In this document: in pieces, positions 42,146 to 51,829 of the stretch | How positions within the stretch are numbered: the stretch's first letter is position 1 | Layout of the letters: the number at the start of each line of letters is the position of its first letter | Assembly: GCF_000189395.1 (NCBI RefSeq) | Contig: NZ_AEPB01000043.1 | Coordinates: forward strand, 1 to 55,963 | DNA: 55,963 nucleotides | DNA from: Planococcus donghaensis MPA1U2 | Lineage (GTDB): Bacteria > Bacillota > Bacilli > Bacillales_A > Planococcaceae | Direction of reading: 5' to 3' | Made by a program: the position numbers and the translations under genes | Notes under the pieces: model-generated | Told to the model about the DNA's origin: nothing | Database searches by the model: none | The model's input: the letters and a program-made list of their open reading frames with translations, nothing else

Positions 42146-42996
42146 ATCGTTTAAAAGCCGAAGAAGCTATTAAAGCATTTTTATTAGAAGATATTGGAGA
42201 CCGAGATTTGTCATCTATCCTTTTTAGTCCAGAAGATCAGGGTGAAGCAGTAGTTCGTTTAAAACAACGTGGAGTTATCGCGGGCTTACAATGCTTTCAA
42301 TGGGGATACAACTTATTAGATCCTGCAGTGACAGTAGAGTTTTTAAAAAAAGATGGCGATTGGGTAGAGTCTGATGAAGCGATTATTCGCTTAAAAGGAC
42401 CTGTTGCCACGTTATTAGCAGGCGAGCGAGTGCTTTTAAATTTGGTGCAACGCATGAGTGCGATAGCGACTTTGACTGCGAAATGTGTGGAAAATTTAAA
42501 CTCTCCCCACACACGCATTGCCGACACAAGAAAAACCACACCTGGACTGCGAATGTTTGAGAAATATGCAGTGCGGATTGGTGGTGGCTTTAACCACCGG
42601 AATGGGCTATATGACGCTGTTATGTTAAAAGACAATCATATCGCCGCTGCTGGGTCTATCTGCCAAGCCGTAAAAAAAGTGCGCGAACAAGTTGGACATA
42701 CGACCATGATTGAAGTTGAAATTGAAAATTTAGCTCAATTACAAGAAGCGATCGAGGCACGCCCTGACATTATTATGTTCGACAATCAAACCCCGGAAAC
42801 GCTAGCTGAATGGGGAAAACTTGTGCCAAAGTCGATCTGTACAGAAGCTTCAGGTGGAATTGGATTAGAAAATTTAGCTGCCTACCGTCGTACGGGGATC
42901 GATGTAATTTCTATCGGAGCATTAACTCATAGCGTTCATAATCTTGATATCAGCATGAACCTGTCTATTTCACCCAAGGAGGCAATTTATCAATGA
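42142..42996 (+). CDS. nadC: Quinolinate phosphoribosyltransferase NadC
   Basis: A 284-residue cytosolic enzyme that converts quinolinate and PRPP to nicotinate mononucleotide. Family motifs: [10 protein letters not shown] (about 16), [20 protein letters not shown] (about 131-141), [15 protein letters not shown] (about 152-166) and EASGGI (about 233). It overlaps nadB and nadA by four bases each, so translation is coupled. Ribosome site AAAGGAGA lies within the end of nadB. Confidence 0.96.
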   Translation: MNRLKAEEAIKAFLLEDIGDRDLSSILFSPEDQGEAVVRLKQRGVIAGLQCFQWGYNLLDPAVTVEFLKKDGDWVESDEAIIRLKGPVATLLAGERVLLNLVQRMSAIATLTAKCVENLNSPHTRIADTRKTTPGLRMFEKYAVRIGGGFNHRNGLYDAVMLKDNHIAAAGSICQAVKKVREQVGHTTMIEVEIENLAQLQEAIEARPDIIMFDNQTPETLAEWGKLVPKSICTEASGGIGLENLAAYRRTGIDVISIGALTHSVHNLDISMNLSISPKEAIYQ

Positions 42997-44087
42997 CTCT
43001 ATTTTTAAAAGAATTACAGCAAGAAGAGGGTATGCCCGCTTCATACTTACAAGCGACAACTGAGGAACTCCATAAACGGGCACAATTAGCTCGTACAAAA
43101 CTTGGAGACCGATTGTATATACTCGGTCATCATTACCAGAAAGACGAGGTTATCCGCTACGCTGATGTTACAGGCGACTCGCTTCAACTTTCTCAAATTG
43201 CGGGTCAGCAAACGGCAGACTATATTATTTTTTGTGGTGTTCATTTTATGGCAGAAACTGCAGACATTCTGACAAGTTCTGAGCAAGCCGTGATTTTGCC
43301 GGATATGCGCGCCGGTTGTTCTATGGCAGACATGGCCAATATTGATCAAACTGAACGCGCTTGGCTGCACCTGCAAGAACTTTTTGGTGATACGATTGTG
43401 CCATTAACTTACGTCAATTCAACTGCAGCGATTAAAGCGTTTGTTGGACGTAATGGCGGAGCAACCGTTACGTCTTCTAATGCCGAGCCTATGGTGCGCT
43501 GGGCGTTAACTCAAAAACAACGCATGCTGTTTTTGCCAGATCAACACTTGGGACGCAACACAGCCGTGAAGTTAGGCATTCCACTCGAACAAATGGCCAT
43601 TTGGGATCCGATTAAACAAAAGCTCGAAGCCCAATGTCCTCTAGAAGACGTTCAAGTGATTTTGTGGAAAGGTCATTGCTCTGTACACATGAATTTCCTG
43701 CCGAAACACATCGACACCTTGCGGCAAAATGAACCCGATCGCAACATTTTGGTTCATCCGGAATGTACATATGAAGTGGTGAGTCAATCCGATTTTGCCG
43801 GATCGACAAAATACATTATTGATATGATTCGAGCGGCTGAACCCGGCTCCAAATGGGCAATCGGCACCGAGATGAATTTGGTAAACCGACTAATTGCAGA
43901 TTACCCCGAACTTGATATCGTGTCGTTAAACCCTTATATGTGCCCTTGTTTAACAATGAACCGCATCGACTTGCCCCATTTAACATGGGCTTTCGAAGAA
44001 TTGGTAGAAGGACGTGTGATCAACCGCATTCAAGTCGATACGCAAACGGCGATTGAAGCAAAATTGGCTTTGGAGAAGATGATGTGA
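42993..44087 (+). CDS. nadA: Quinolinate synthase NadA
   Basis: A 364-residue [4Fe-4S] enzyme that condenses iminoaspartate with dihydroxyacetone phosphate to quinolinate. The three cluster-ligand cysteines are expected in MRAGCSMAD (about 109), HPECTYEV (about 255) and MCPCLTMN (about 315), all present, along with GHHYQKDEV near the N-terminus. It is the long Bacillus-type NadA. The divergent nifS product would supply its sulfur. Last gene of the operon, followed by a terminator. Confidence 0.96.
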   Translation: MTLFLKELQQEEGMPASYLQATTEELHKRAQLARTKLGDRLYILGHHYQKDEVIRYADVTGDSLQLSQIAGQQTADYIIFCGVHFMAETADILTSSEQAVILPDMRAGCSMADMANIDQTERAWLHLQELFGDTIVPLTYVNSTAAIKAFVGRNGGATVTSSNAEPMVRWALTQKQRMLFLPDQHLGRNTAVKLGIPLEQMAIWDPIKQKLEAQCPLEDVQVILWKGHCSVHMNFLPKHIDTLRQNEPDRNILVHPECTYEVVSQSDFAGSTKYIIDMIRAAEPGSKWAIGTEMNLVNRLIADYPELDIVSLNPYMCPCLTMNRIDLPHLTWAFEELVEGRVINRIQVDTQTAIEAKLALEKMM

Positions 44088-44092
44088 TTTAA

Positions 44093-44118
44093 GGAAGGCA
44101 TAGCGCCTTCTTTTTTAT
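44093..44118 (+). terminator. Terminator of nadBCA
   Basis: Stem GAAGGC (44094-44099 region) / GCCTTC (44105-44110) followed by six T. Short but well placed. Confidence 0.78.
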
Positions 44119-44139
44119 TTTTGTTACTTTTATTTGCGC

Positions 44140-44286
44140 GAGGTGCGGAGTTTTCCTTTTGAGGTGCGGTCTTTGCCTCGTGAGGTGCGGTCTTTGCCTC
44201 GTGAGGTGCGGTCTTTGCCTCGTGAGGTGCGGTCTTTGCCTCGTGAGGTGCGCTCTTCTCCTCTCGAGGTGCGCTCCCACCAATTT
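44140..44286. repeat. 21-bp iterated repeat array, family A (7 units)
   Basis: Seven units in exact 21-bp phase begin at 44140, 44161, 44182, 44203, 44224, 44245 and 44266 with core GAGGTGCGG (last two GAGGTGCGC). The middle units are identical: GAGGTGCGG followed by TCTTTGCCTCGT. The core is the exact reverse complement of CCGCACCTC in the array at 23430-23550, and the flank matches too (GCAAAG before the core). So the two arrays are one family in opposite orientation. Both lie between convergent genes. Frames stay open on both strands because 21 is divisible by 3; I do not consider this coding. Confidence 0.88.
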
Positions 44287-44290
44287 CACA

Positions 44291-44322
44291 CAAAAAAGCC
44301 ATTCCCCCAAAGGAATGGCTTC
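44291..44322 (-). terminator. Terminator of YuiD-family gene
   Basis: Perfect 10-bp stem AAGCCATTCC (about 44296-44305) / GGAATGGCTT (44312-44321) with minus-strand T-run. Confidence 0.88.
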
Positions 44323-44328
44323 ATATAT

Positions 44329-44880
44329 TTATTGAGAACGGGTCATTCTACGACCGCGTCCATCATAGGCTATTTGATTTTTAGAACGTTTTTCTTTTTC
44401 TTCGATTTCACGGAAACGGTTTTCAATCGCTGCTGACACCAATCCGAGAACTGTACCGAAAGCCGCTCCTGCAGCTACTTCAACAGGTTGATGACCCAGT
44501 AATTCTTTTAAATCTTTTTCGCGTTCAACAAATTCAAAACTCGGAAATTCTCCAGAGAACTTCACAAAGCTATCTTCTAGTTCATTGACCAGTCGCGCGA
44601 TTTCGCCTGTGTGGCGACGTATACCTTGCGCATCGTACATAACAATGACGCCAAACACAATCGCAAGAGCCGTTTCTGTATGCCGCGCACCTTTATTCGC
44701 AGCTACGTATGCCGCAAGCGCCGATACACCTGCTGAGTGAGAGCTTGGCATGCCACCTGTTGTAAAGGCTTGCCGCCAATCCCAATTACCCGTTACGGTT
44801 TTGTGTGTCACGATTTTCAATGCTTGTGCCACACCAATAGCTCCTAATGAGGTGATCATCCCTCTGTTCATCTTTCTCAT
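44329..44880 (-). CDS. YuiD-family divergent PAP2 membrane protein
   Basis: A 183-residue membrane protein of the divergent PAP2 (DUF212, YuiD) family, related to lipid phosphatases. Motifs: TTGGMPSSHSAGVSAL (about 41-56), YDAQGIRRHTGEIA (about 82-95) and LLGHQPVEVAAGA (about 128-140), which together resemble the acid-phosphatase signature. The substrate is not known; a polyprenyl or phosphatidyl phosphate is possible. The last 30 residues are charged and cytosolic. Ribosome site GGGGGA lies 7 bases before ATG. Confidence 0.88.
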   Translation of the reverse strand: MRKMNRGMITSLGAIGVAQALKIVTHKTVTGNWDWRQAFTTGGMPSSHSAGVSALAAYVAANKGARHTETALAIVFGVIVMYDAQGIRRHTGEIARLVNELEDSFVKFSGEFPSFEFVEREKDLKELLGHQPVEVAAGAAFGTVLGLVSAAIENRFREIEEKEKRSKNQIAYDGRGRRMTRSQ

Positions 44881-44996
44881 CTGCTCATCCCCCAGTTATC
44901 AGTTTGACAACTTGCTGCTGCCATTCAATATACTTCTTTACCCCTTCTTACAAAAGAATATGTATATTCGAATAAAAAAAGGAATTTTTCTACCCT

Positions 44997-46085
44997 CTAC
45001 TTTAACGTTTCCATCTTATCACCTAACCATTCAAATAGAACTTTCACTTTTGGCTGCGGAATTTTATTGTATTGATCGCCTATACTGACTTCAAACGAGC
45101 AGCCTTGCGTTTCTTTGCGCAAATAGCCGGTAACGCCTAAATTCATTATTTCCTGTGCTTGCGCTAGTATCGGCGAGACTTGTTCAGGTGTTTTGTCAAA
45201 GTGCACATGGAACATATTGGTGACAGGCACTTCAGGTACAGTGAAAATCCCTGTGCATGAATTAAAATACATAGCCAATTCTTTAGCTTGTTCGTAATAA
45301 TCTCCCATGCGATCTTTGCGCTGCGCAAAATACTTCTCTGCGCTCAAAATATATGGATACAAAGAAATCAAATCGCCGCCATGCCGTTTTTTCCAAATTT
45401 TTGATTGGGCTATAAAATTTTGGTCGCCGGCTAAAATGGCCCCCGCAATCCCGCCAATTCCTTTATACATCGACACGTACACCGAATCGAATAAAACACA
45501 AACTTCTTTAATGGTTTTCTCATAGTACGGAAGACATTCTAAAATTCGCGCACCATCCAAATGAAGCTTGATCTCTTTTTCGCGGCAATACCTTGAAATG
45601 GCTTCAAGCGTTTCAAAACTAGGCAGTTGACCGCCAATTTCACGCTGAGGCAATTCCAGCAACACGCATGCAACATCTTCGCTCAACGAAATGACATCTT
45701 CTAATTCAATCACCCGATTTTCATCTGCCAATAAAATCGATTGAATGCCATGCAATTCTTTCAATCCATCTTCTTCGTGGATCTCTAAATGACTTAAAGG
45801 ATGGTAAGCCACTTTTTTCAAATCTTTTTCATCGCACCAAATCCGTAAAGCTATTTGTTGCGCCATAGTGCCGCTCGGGAAAAATACGGCCGCTTCTTTT
45901 CCTAAAAAACCAGCCATTTGTTTTTGAAAATCTTCGATTACAGAACCTTGTCCATATTTATCACTGCTAACTTTTCCATCAATTGACTCGAAAGCATTTT
46001 TCAACACCGCTACATTTCTTGGGCCGTGCCCAGCTAATTGTTGAGTTGTTTGTTCATAGCTAGCTAATAAATTATTTTGACTCAT
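44997..46085 (-). CDS. Threonine aldolase / beta-eliminating lyase family enzyme
   Basis: A 362-residue PLP enzyme of the aromatic-amino-acid beta-eliminating lyase/threonine aldolase family. Visible: FFPSGTMAQQIALRI (about 80-94), the Asp/Arg pair in LHLDGARILE (about 190) and the PLP Lys in VSMYKGIGGIAGA (about 218). Likely cleaves threonine or allo-threonine to glycine and acetaldehyde, but sequence alone does not fix the substrate; it diverges from the best-known LtaE proteins. ATG at 46085 follows GGAGGAG by about 8 bases; an in-frame ATG at 46121 is unsupported. Monocistronic. Confidence 0.83.
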   Translation of the reverse strand: MSQNNLLASYEQTTQQLAGHGPRNVAVLKNAFESIDGKVSSDKYGQGSVIEDFQKQMAGFLGKEAAVFFPSGTMAQQIALRIWCDEKDLKKVAYHPLSHLEIHEEDGLKELHGIQSILLADENRVIELEDVISLSEDVACVLLELPQREIGGQLPSFETLEAISRYCREKEIKLHLDGARILECLPYYEKTIKEVCVLFDSVYVSMYKGIGGIAGAILAGDQNFIAQSKIWKKRHGGDLISLYPYILSAEKYFAQRKDRMGDYYEQAKELAMYFNSCTGIFTVPEVPVTNMFHVHFDKTPEQVSPILAQAQEIMNLGVTGYLRKETQGCSFEVSIGDQYNKIPQPKVKVLFEWLGDKMETLK

Positions 46086-46175
46086 TGTATTGGCTCCTCC
46101 AATAGTCAGACTATTTCCCACCTAACTATAACATGAACTAGAGCCGTACAAGTTTGTATAAAAAGGCTCTCTAAA

Positions 46176-46220
46176 CAAAAAATCCTGTCCAAAGTCATTT
46201 ACAGACAATGGACAGGATCG
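46176..46220 (-). terminator. Terminator of glpD
   Basis: Stem ATCCTGTCC (46182-46190) / GGACAGGAT (46210-46218) with extra inner GTC/GAC pairing, then a minus-strand T-run. Confidence 0.87.
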
Positions 46221-46228
46221 ATGTTTAA

Positions 46229-47905
46229 TTAGTTTAGGCTTTGAGAAGATACGTCAACTGGATGCGTTGCTTCATAAAGCAACCCTTCCAATTCAGAGCG
46301 GTATTCTTCTGTTTGTTCATCAGACCACACAAGCGTTTTGCCCATATAAGCAATGACATTTTCTTTATGCGCATGTACCCAGTGAATATCGAAGAACAAT
46401 GCACCTGTACGACGGATAAAGAAGTCGACTGGTTTAAATGCTGATTCGTATTCCATTGAATAACGCAACATCGCGTACACAATTGGATCGAGTCCAGCTT
46501 CCGCTGCAGCATCTAATCCTTGTGTATAGAAATGAAGGACTTTATCGACGTTTGAACCATAGCGACTTACAAGCATATCCATCGCGTCAGCCGTCAATCC
46601 CATACTAGCCGCTTGGTTTACACGGTCAGCTCTGAATGTTTTAAGTCCTTTCGAACCGCCTACTTCGCCACCAGAAATTGGCAAGCGTTTTGTTGAGCTT
46701 TTCGGATACTTCGTTCCTTGCTCTTTTTGCAATTGTTCTGCCACAAGATCCACTATGCTTTCACCCATCTTACGGTAACCGGTCAACTTACCACCCGCAA
46801 TTGAAATTAAACCAGAATCTGAAATGAAAATTTCATCTTTACGTGAAATTTCAGATGGATCTTTGCCTTCTTCGTGAATTAATGGACGTAATCCAGCCCA
46901 ACTTGACTCAACATCTTCTTTTGTAATTCCCACTTCTGGGAACATAAAGTCTACGGCTTTCAAAACATAAGCACGATCTTCTTCTGTCATTGTTGGGTGA
47001 GCAATATCTTGCTCGTACACCGTATCGGTTGTCCCCACATATACTTTTCCTTGGCGTGGAATTGCAAACGCCATCCGGCCGTCTGGCATATCAAAATAAA
47101 TTGCTTGTTTTAAAGGGAAACGACGACCATCAAACACTAAGTGAATGCCTTTCGTCAATTGCAACGTTTTACCGAATTTCGAATGATCTTTGTCACGCAA
47201 CGTGTCTACCCAAGGTCCAGCTGCATTGACAATTTTTTTCGCAAAAATTTCATGAACATTGCCATCAATCTGATCTTCAACCCGGACACCAACTGCTTTG
47301 CCATTGTCATAAATAAAGCTTTTCACCTTTGCATAGTTCATTGCCATGGCGCCTTTTTCAATCGCTTTTTTCATCACTTCCATCGTTAAACGCGCGTCAT
47401 CTGTTTTGTATTCTACGTAATAGCCTCCGCCTTTAAGCTCTTTTTTCTTCAATAAAGGCTCACGACGCAATGTTTCTTCTTTGCTTAACATTTTACGGCG
47501 TTCAGATTTTTTTACGCCTGCTAAAAAGTCATACACCCGAAGACCAACATTTGTGCTAAGCGGCCCGAATGTTCCGCCTTTATAAAACGGCAATAACATC
47601 CATTCAGGAGTCGTTACATGTGGTCCATTTTCATAAACGATTTCTCGTTCTTTCCCTACTTCTGCAACCATCTTCACTTCGAATTGTTTTAAGTAACGCA
47701 AGCCACCATGAACCAATTTTGTAGAACGGCTACTTGTACCTGCTGCAAAATCTTGCATTTCGACTACTGCAATGTCCATACCGCGCACAGCTGCGTCTAG
47801 TGCAATTCCTGCACCTGTAATTCCGCCCCCAATAACTAAAACATCTAATTGGGATTGTTTCATTTGGTTATATCGATCATTTCTGTTTAAACTTGAAAAT
47901 TTCAT
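46229..47905 (-). CDS. glpD: Glycerol-3-phosphate dehydrogenase GlpD
   Basis: A 558-residue FAD flavoenzyme at the inner membrane face that oxidises glycerol 3-phosphate to dihydroxyacetone phosphate, feeding electrons to menaquinone. FAD motif VIGGGITGAGIALDAAVRGM (about 25-44), SSRSTKLVHGGLRYLKQFE (about 60) and GGKLTGYRKMGE (about 375) are family signatures. Length matches B. subtilis GlpD (555). It follows glpK but is separated by a strong leader/terminator hairpin (48061-48136), so expression probably depends on GlpP antitermination. Ribosome site AAGGAG lies 11 bases before ATG. Confidence 0.96.
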   Translation of the reverse strand: MKFSSLNRNDRYNQMKQSQLDVLVIGGGITGAGIALDAAVRGMDIAVVEMQDFAAGTSSRSTKLVHGGLRYLKQFEVKMVAEVGKEREIVYENGPHVTTPEWMLLPFYKGGTFGPLSTNVGLRVYDFLAGVKKSERRKMLSKEETLRREPLLKKKELKGGGYYVEYKTDDARLTMEVMKKAIEKGAMAMNYAKVKSFIYDNGKAVGVRVEDQIDGNVHEIFAKKIVNAAGPWVDTLRDKDHSKFGKTLQLTKGIHLVFDGRRFPLKQAIYFDMPDGRMAFAIPRQGKVYVGTTDTVYEQDIAHPTMTEEDRAYVLKAVDFMFPEVGITKEDVESSWAGLRPLIHEEGKDPSEISRKDEIFISDSGLISIAGGKLTGYRKMGESIVDLVAEQLQKEQGTKYPKSSTKRLPISGGEVGGSKGLKTFRADRVNQAASMGLTADAMDMLVSRYGSNVDKVLHFYTQGLDAAAEAGLDPIVYAMLRYSMEYESAFKPVDFFIRRTGALFFDIHWVHAHKENVIAYMGKTLVWSDEQTEEYRSELEGLLYEATHPVDVSSQSLN

Positions 47906-48060
47906 AAGTTCATCTACTCCTTCTTTTTTGTTTGAAATATAGCCATTTATTTGCCTGAGTTGATCTGCCCAAAAATTGCATTAGCACACAATGGCTTATG
48001 TGAAATATGGAGAAAGCAGTTTAAAAAATGGCTCTTTCTAACTTGTATACCCATTTTTCC

Positions 48061-48136
48061 AAATAAAAAGAGAGATCCAGGCACAGTTACAGAATTTTTT
48101 CTGTAAAACTGGCTTGGTCTCTCAAAGTCTCCGGCC
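48061..48136 (-). promoter_or_regulatory. GlpP-type leader terminator before glpD
   Basis: Minus-strand hairpin with arms at 48101-48123 and 48070-48092 (GAGAGACC/GGATCTCTC outer pairs, CCAG/CTGG, CAG/CTG inner) and a CTTTTTATTT tail: an intrinsic terminator 40 bases after glpK and 155 bases ahead of glpD. It is preceded in the transcript by GGAGA-N6-GAGACC, which also precedes the glpF hairpin (GGAGA-N5-GAGACC counted with the overlap). GlpP is known to antiterminate at glpD leaders in Bacillus. No promoter is evident between the glpK stop and the hairpin, so glpD may be read from glpK. Confidence 0.65.
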
Positions 48137-48163
48137 GTATATCTCTCGTTATTAACTTTTAGG

Positions 48164-49678
<1,515 letters not shown>

Positions 49679-49686
49679 CTAAGGGT

Positions 49687-50517
49687 TTATGAAATTTTTT
49701 CTTCTACTGTATCCGCTGGTGTATGGTCTTTTTTCAATTCTACACTTGCTGCTCCAAATAATACCAGTAATAAGATGACACTCATGATCCAAAATGGTAT
49801 GTCATATGCACCTGTGAACAATGCTTTATAAAATAACGCGCCGTAAATACCACCGAAAATCGGACCAACAACCGGTACCCATGCATAAGACCAATCTGAA
49901 CTTCCTTTACCTGGTATTGGCAACAATGCGTGTGCAATACGCGGACCTAAGTCACGCGCCGGGTTGATCGCGTATCCAGTAGTGCCACCAAGTGACATCC
50001 CGATTGCGACAATCAACAAACCTACGATTAATGGATTCAAGCCTTCAGTAAAATCATTCGCACCAATGAACAATAAGCCCATTACTAGTACGGCAGTTCC
50101 GAGAATTTCACTTACTAAGTTGGAAAAAGGACTACGGATAGCTGGACCAGTTGAAAATACTGCAAGCTTCGCGCCTTTGTCTTCTGTGCGTCTCCAATGA
50201 GGTAAATAGTTTAAGAAAACAATAACTCCACCAAGAATAGCTCCAAGAATTTGTGCAGCGATATACATTGGAACTTTAGCCCAAGGAAAATCACCTACAG
50301 AAGCAAGACCTAAAGTTACTGCTGGATTAATATGTGCTCCTGAAAAACTTCCGACTGCATACACAGCCATTGTAACCGCTAGACCCCATGCAAGCGTTAT
50401 CAAAACCCATCCGCCATTTTCTGCTTTAGAGTCTTTTAATACCGCCCCTGCGACTACACCTCCACCAAAAATAATTAAAATCATCGTACCAATTACTTCT
50501 GCTAAAAACTCCGTCAT
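49687..50517 (-). CDS. glpF: Glycerol uptake facilitator GlpF
   Basis: A 276-residue aquaglyceroporin with six membrane helices and two NPA half-helices: GAHINPAVTLG (about 62-72) and GYAINPARDLG (about 185-195). The Asp in NPARD is the marker of glycerol channels rather than water channels. First gene of glpF-glpK, preceded by a promoter with a cre site (50662-50690) and a leader terminator (50561-50630). Ribosome site AAAGGGG, 9 bases before ATG. Confidence 0.95.
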   Translation of the reverse strand: MTEFLAEVIGTMILIIFGGGVVAGAVLKDSKAENGGWVLITLAWGLAVTMAVYAVGSFSGAHINPAVTLGLASVGDFPWAKVPMYIAAQILGAILGGVIVFLNYLPHWRRTEDKGAKLAVFSTGPAIRSPFSNLVSEILGTAVLVMGLLFIGANDFTEGLNPLIVGLLIVAIGMSLGGTTGYAINPARDLGPRIAHALLPIPGKGSSDWSYAWVPVVGPIFGGIYGALFYKALFTGAYDIPFWIMSVILLLVLFGAASVELKKDHTPADTVEEKIS

Positions 50518-50560
50518 CGTTTTGCACCCCTTTATTTTTTTCGGATAAGAACTGTCTTAA

Positions 50561-50630
50561 AATATAAAAAGACCCACACTGAACCAGCCACTCTTTTGTT
50601 AAAAGCGCTCTTTTCAGTGCAGGTCTCCAA
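50561..50630 (-). promoter_or_regulatory. GlpP-type leader terminator before glpF
   Basis: Minus-strand hairpin with outer arms GACCTGCACTGAA (plus 50613-50625) and TTCAGTGTGGGTC (plus 50571-50583), then TTTTTATATTTT. It lies between the glpF promoter and the glpF start, so it stops transcription unless overridden. The RNA before it carries GGAGA and GAGACC like the glpD leader. The GlpP gene is immediately upstream. Confidence 0.75.
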
Positions 50631-50661
50631 TTCTCCAACACAGTTCTTAACTTGTAAGTCT

Positions 50662-50690
50662 AAGTTATCAGTTAATGAAAACGCTGTCAA
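50662..50690 (-). promoter_or_regulatory. glpF promoter overlapped by a cre site
   Basis: On the minus strand TTGACA (plus 50685-50690), 17-bp spacer, TAACTT (plus 50662-50667). On the plus strand ATGAAAACGCTGTCA (50675-50689) matches the CcpA cre consensus WTGNAANCGNWWNCW with one mismatch and covers the -35, so catabolite repression by CcpA is expected, as known for Bacillus glpFK. Confidence 0.7.
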
Positions 50691-50698
50691 CAGTTATT

Positions 50699-51244
50699 TT
50701 ACAATTCCCAAAGTTCTGGTTGTGATGTTGAAATCGCTTTAGCTCCTCCATCATAAGCAAGTTGAATGTCTTCCTTCGTTCGAATCAATCCCCCCGCAAT
50801 AACCGGTATGCCTGTCTTATCAAAAACTTCTTTAATAACAGATGGAATAATTCCTGGCAAGATTTCAATATAATCAGGCTTAACTTGATTGATTAACTTA
50901 ATATTGTGTTCTAGTGCCTGACTATCGAGCAAAAACAATCGTTGAATTGTCATCAAATTATTTTTCTTCGCCAACGAAATAACATTGCTTCTTGTAGAAA
51001 CAATTCCGTCTGGTTTGACTTCTCTCACCAAATATTCAAACCCGTAAGCATCTGCTTTTAACCCTTGGATCAAATCAACATGAAGAATCACTTTTTTTTC
51101 CGTTTTTTTCGCGGCTTGTACCAATTGTTTTAACTGAGATAGCCGTGTTTCCAAAAAGATAATATATTCATGATCACTATCGAGTAAACGTTCAAACTCT
51201 TTCATATTGCGTAAAACAGGTAAAACGCCAGTTAGCTCGTGCAC
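50699..51244 (-). CDS. glpP: Glycerol-uptake operon antiterminator GlpP
   Basis: A 181-residue regulator that, with glycerol 3-phosphate bound, lets RNA polymerase read through leader terminators of glpFK and glpD. It has the GlpP barrel features: VLPVLRNMKEFERLL, VILHVDLIQGLKADAYG (about 64), PDGIVSTRSNVI (about 85), EILPGIIPSVI (about 128) and IAGGLIRTKEDI (about 148). GTG at 51244 is chosen because GGAGG lies 7-8 bases upstream; the frame stays open further upstream without a start signal. It sits just upstream of its two likely targets. Confidence 0.93.
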   Translation of the reverse strand: MHELTGVLPVLRNMKEFERLLDSDHEYIIFLETRLSQLKQLVQAAKKTEKKVILHVDLIQGLKADAYGFEYLVREVKPDGIVSTRSNVISLAKKNNLMTIQRLFLLDSQALEHNIKLINQVKPDYIEILPGIIPSVIKEVFDKTGIPVIAGGLIRTKEDIQLAYDGGAKAISTSQPELWEL

Positions 51245-51287
51245 CAAATTCCCTCCTCTAATTACTTTATATTTTCTATCCAAACAG

Positions 51288-51443
51288 CTTCGCAATCCTC
51301 AAGAGATTAATAACCATGCCACCAGAGCCGTCCGTAAACTTTCCGATCGCTATGACTATTCCACTATGGCGCATTTTTTCCAAGAACGAAAGATGTTACG
51401 CACGGAAATCTCGACTTTTACCGATATCTTTCATGGACAATAA
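51288..51443 (+). pseudogene. Possible gene remnant, unknown family
   Basis: An open frame ending at 51443 translates to a protein-like stretch containing ATRAVRKLSDRYDYSTMAHF and then FFQERKMLRTEISTFTDIFH. The composition looks like genuine protein and is higher in GC than the surrounding spacer. There is no start codon with ribosome site in the right place, and upstream the frame runs into glpP on the other strand. It may be the 3' end of a decayed or displaced gene. I do not recognise it, and it could be chance. Confidence 0.25.
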
Positions 51444-51565
51444 CACCGCAAAGTATTTCATGATCCCGTCCCTCTTTTATCTATTATAATGAGTCAGTTT
51501 GGAAATGTCTGTTGTTGTTGTGAATTTCGTTAAAAGCGCGCTTCTGTTTTCCATATTTTGGACAT

Positions 51566-51660
51566 ACCGTCCGGTTTAGCTCAAATACTGTCCGATTTTG
51601 TGAAATACTGTCCAACCGACACCATTTACTGTCCAAATCAAACCAAATACTGTCGGAACT
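51566..51660. repeat. 21-bp iterated repeat array, family B (5 units)
   Basis: The core AAATACTGTCC (variants TACCGTCC, TTACTGTCC, TACTGTCGG) recurs with ACYGTC starting at 51566, 51587, 51607, 51628 and 51649: spacings 21, 20, 21 and 21. The sequence differs from family A (CCGCACCTC), but the spacing, size and intergenic location are the same. It lies in the divergent region between glpP and the hydrolase gene. Confidence 0.75.
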
Positions 51661-51829
51661 CAATTTTTCCAGCGGAAAGCGCGACTTTGCGCTTTCCTGG
51701 TCTTCGGTAATAAAGCTCTTGAACTTTGAGATGGGAGAATGCAGATAAACTATCCATTTTTCATCATTTACTGTTAAAACACTATAAAATAGAGTAAAAC
51801 AAATACCCTCTTAAAGGAGTGAATCACCA

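Larger units (their letters stand above)
51245..51829. other. Non-coding region between glpP and MBL hydrolase gene
   Basis: A 585-bp divergent region. It contains a possible gene remnant (about 51288-51443), the family B 21-bp repeats (51566-51660), a 9-bp inverted repeat GGAAAGCGC/GCGCTTTCC (51674-51682 / 51689-51697) without a T-run, and presumably the promoters of glpP and the hydrolase gene, for which I found no convincing box pairs. Confidence 0.5.

Noticed and set aside
44030-44302. Open frames on both strands through the 21-bp array, encoding heptapeptide repeats such as APHEAKT
   Set aside because: The repeat length is a multiple of three, so every frame without a stop stays open. 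There are no ribosome sites, and the frames run into nadA on the opposite strand.
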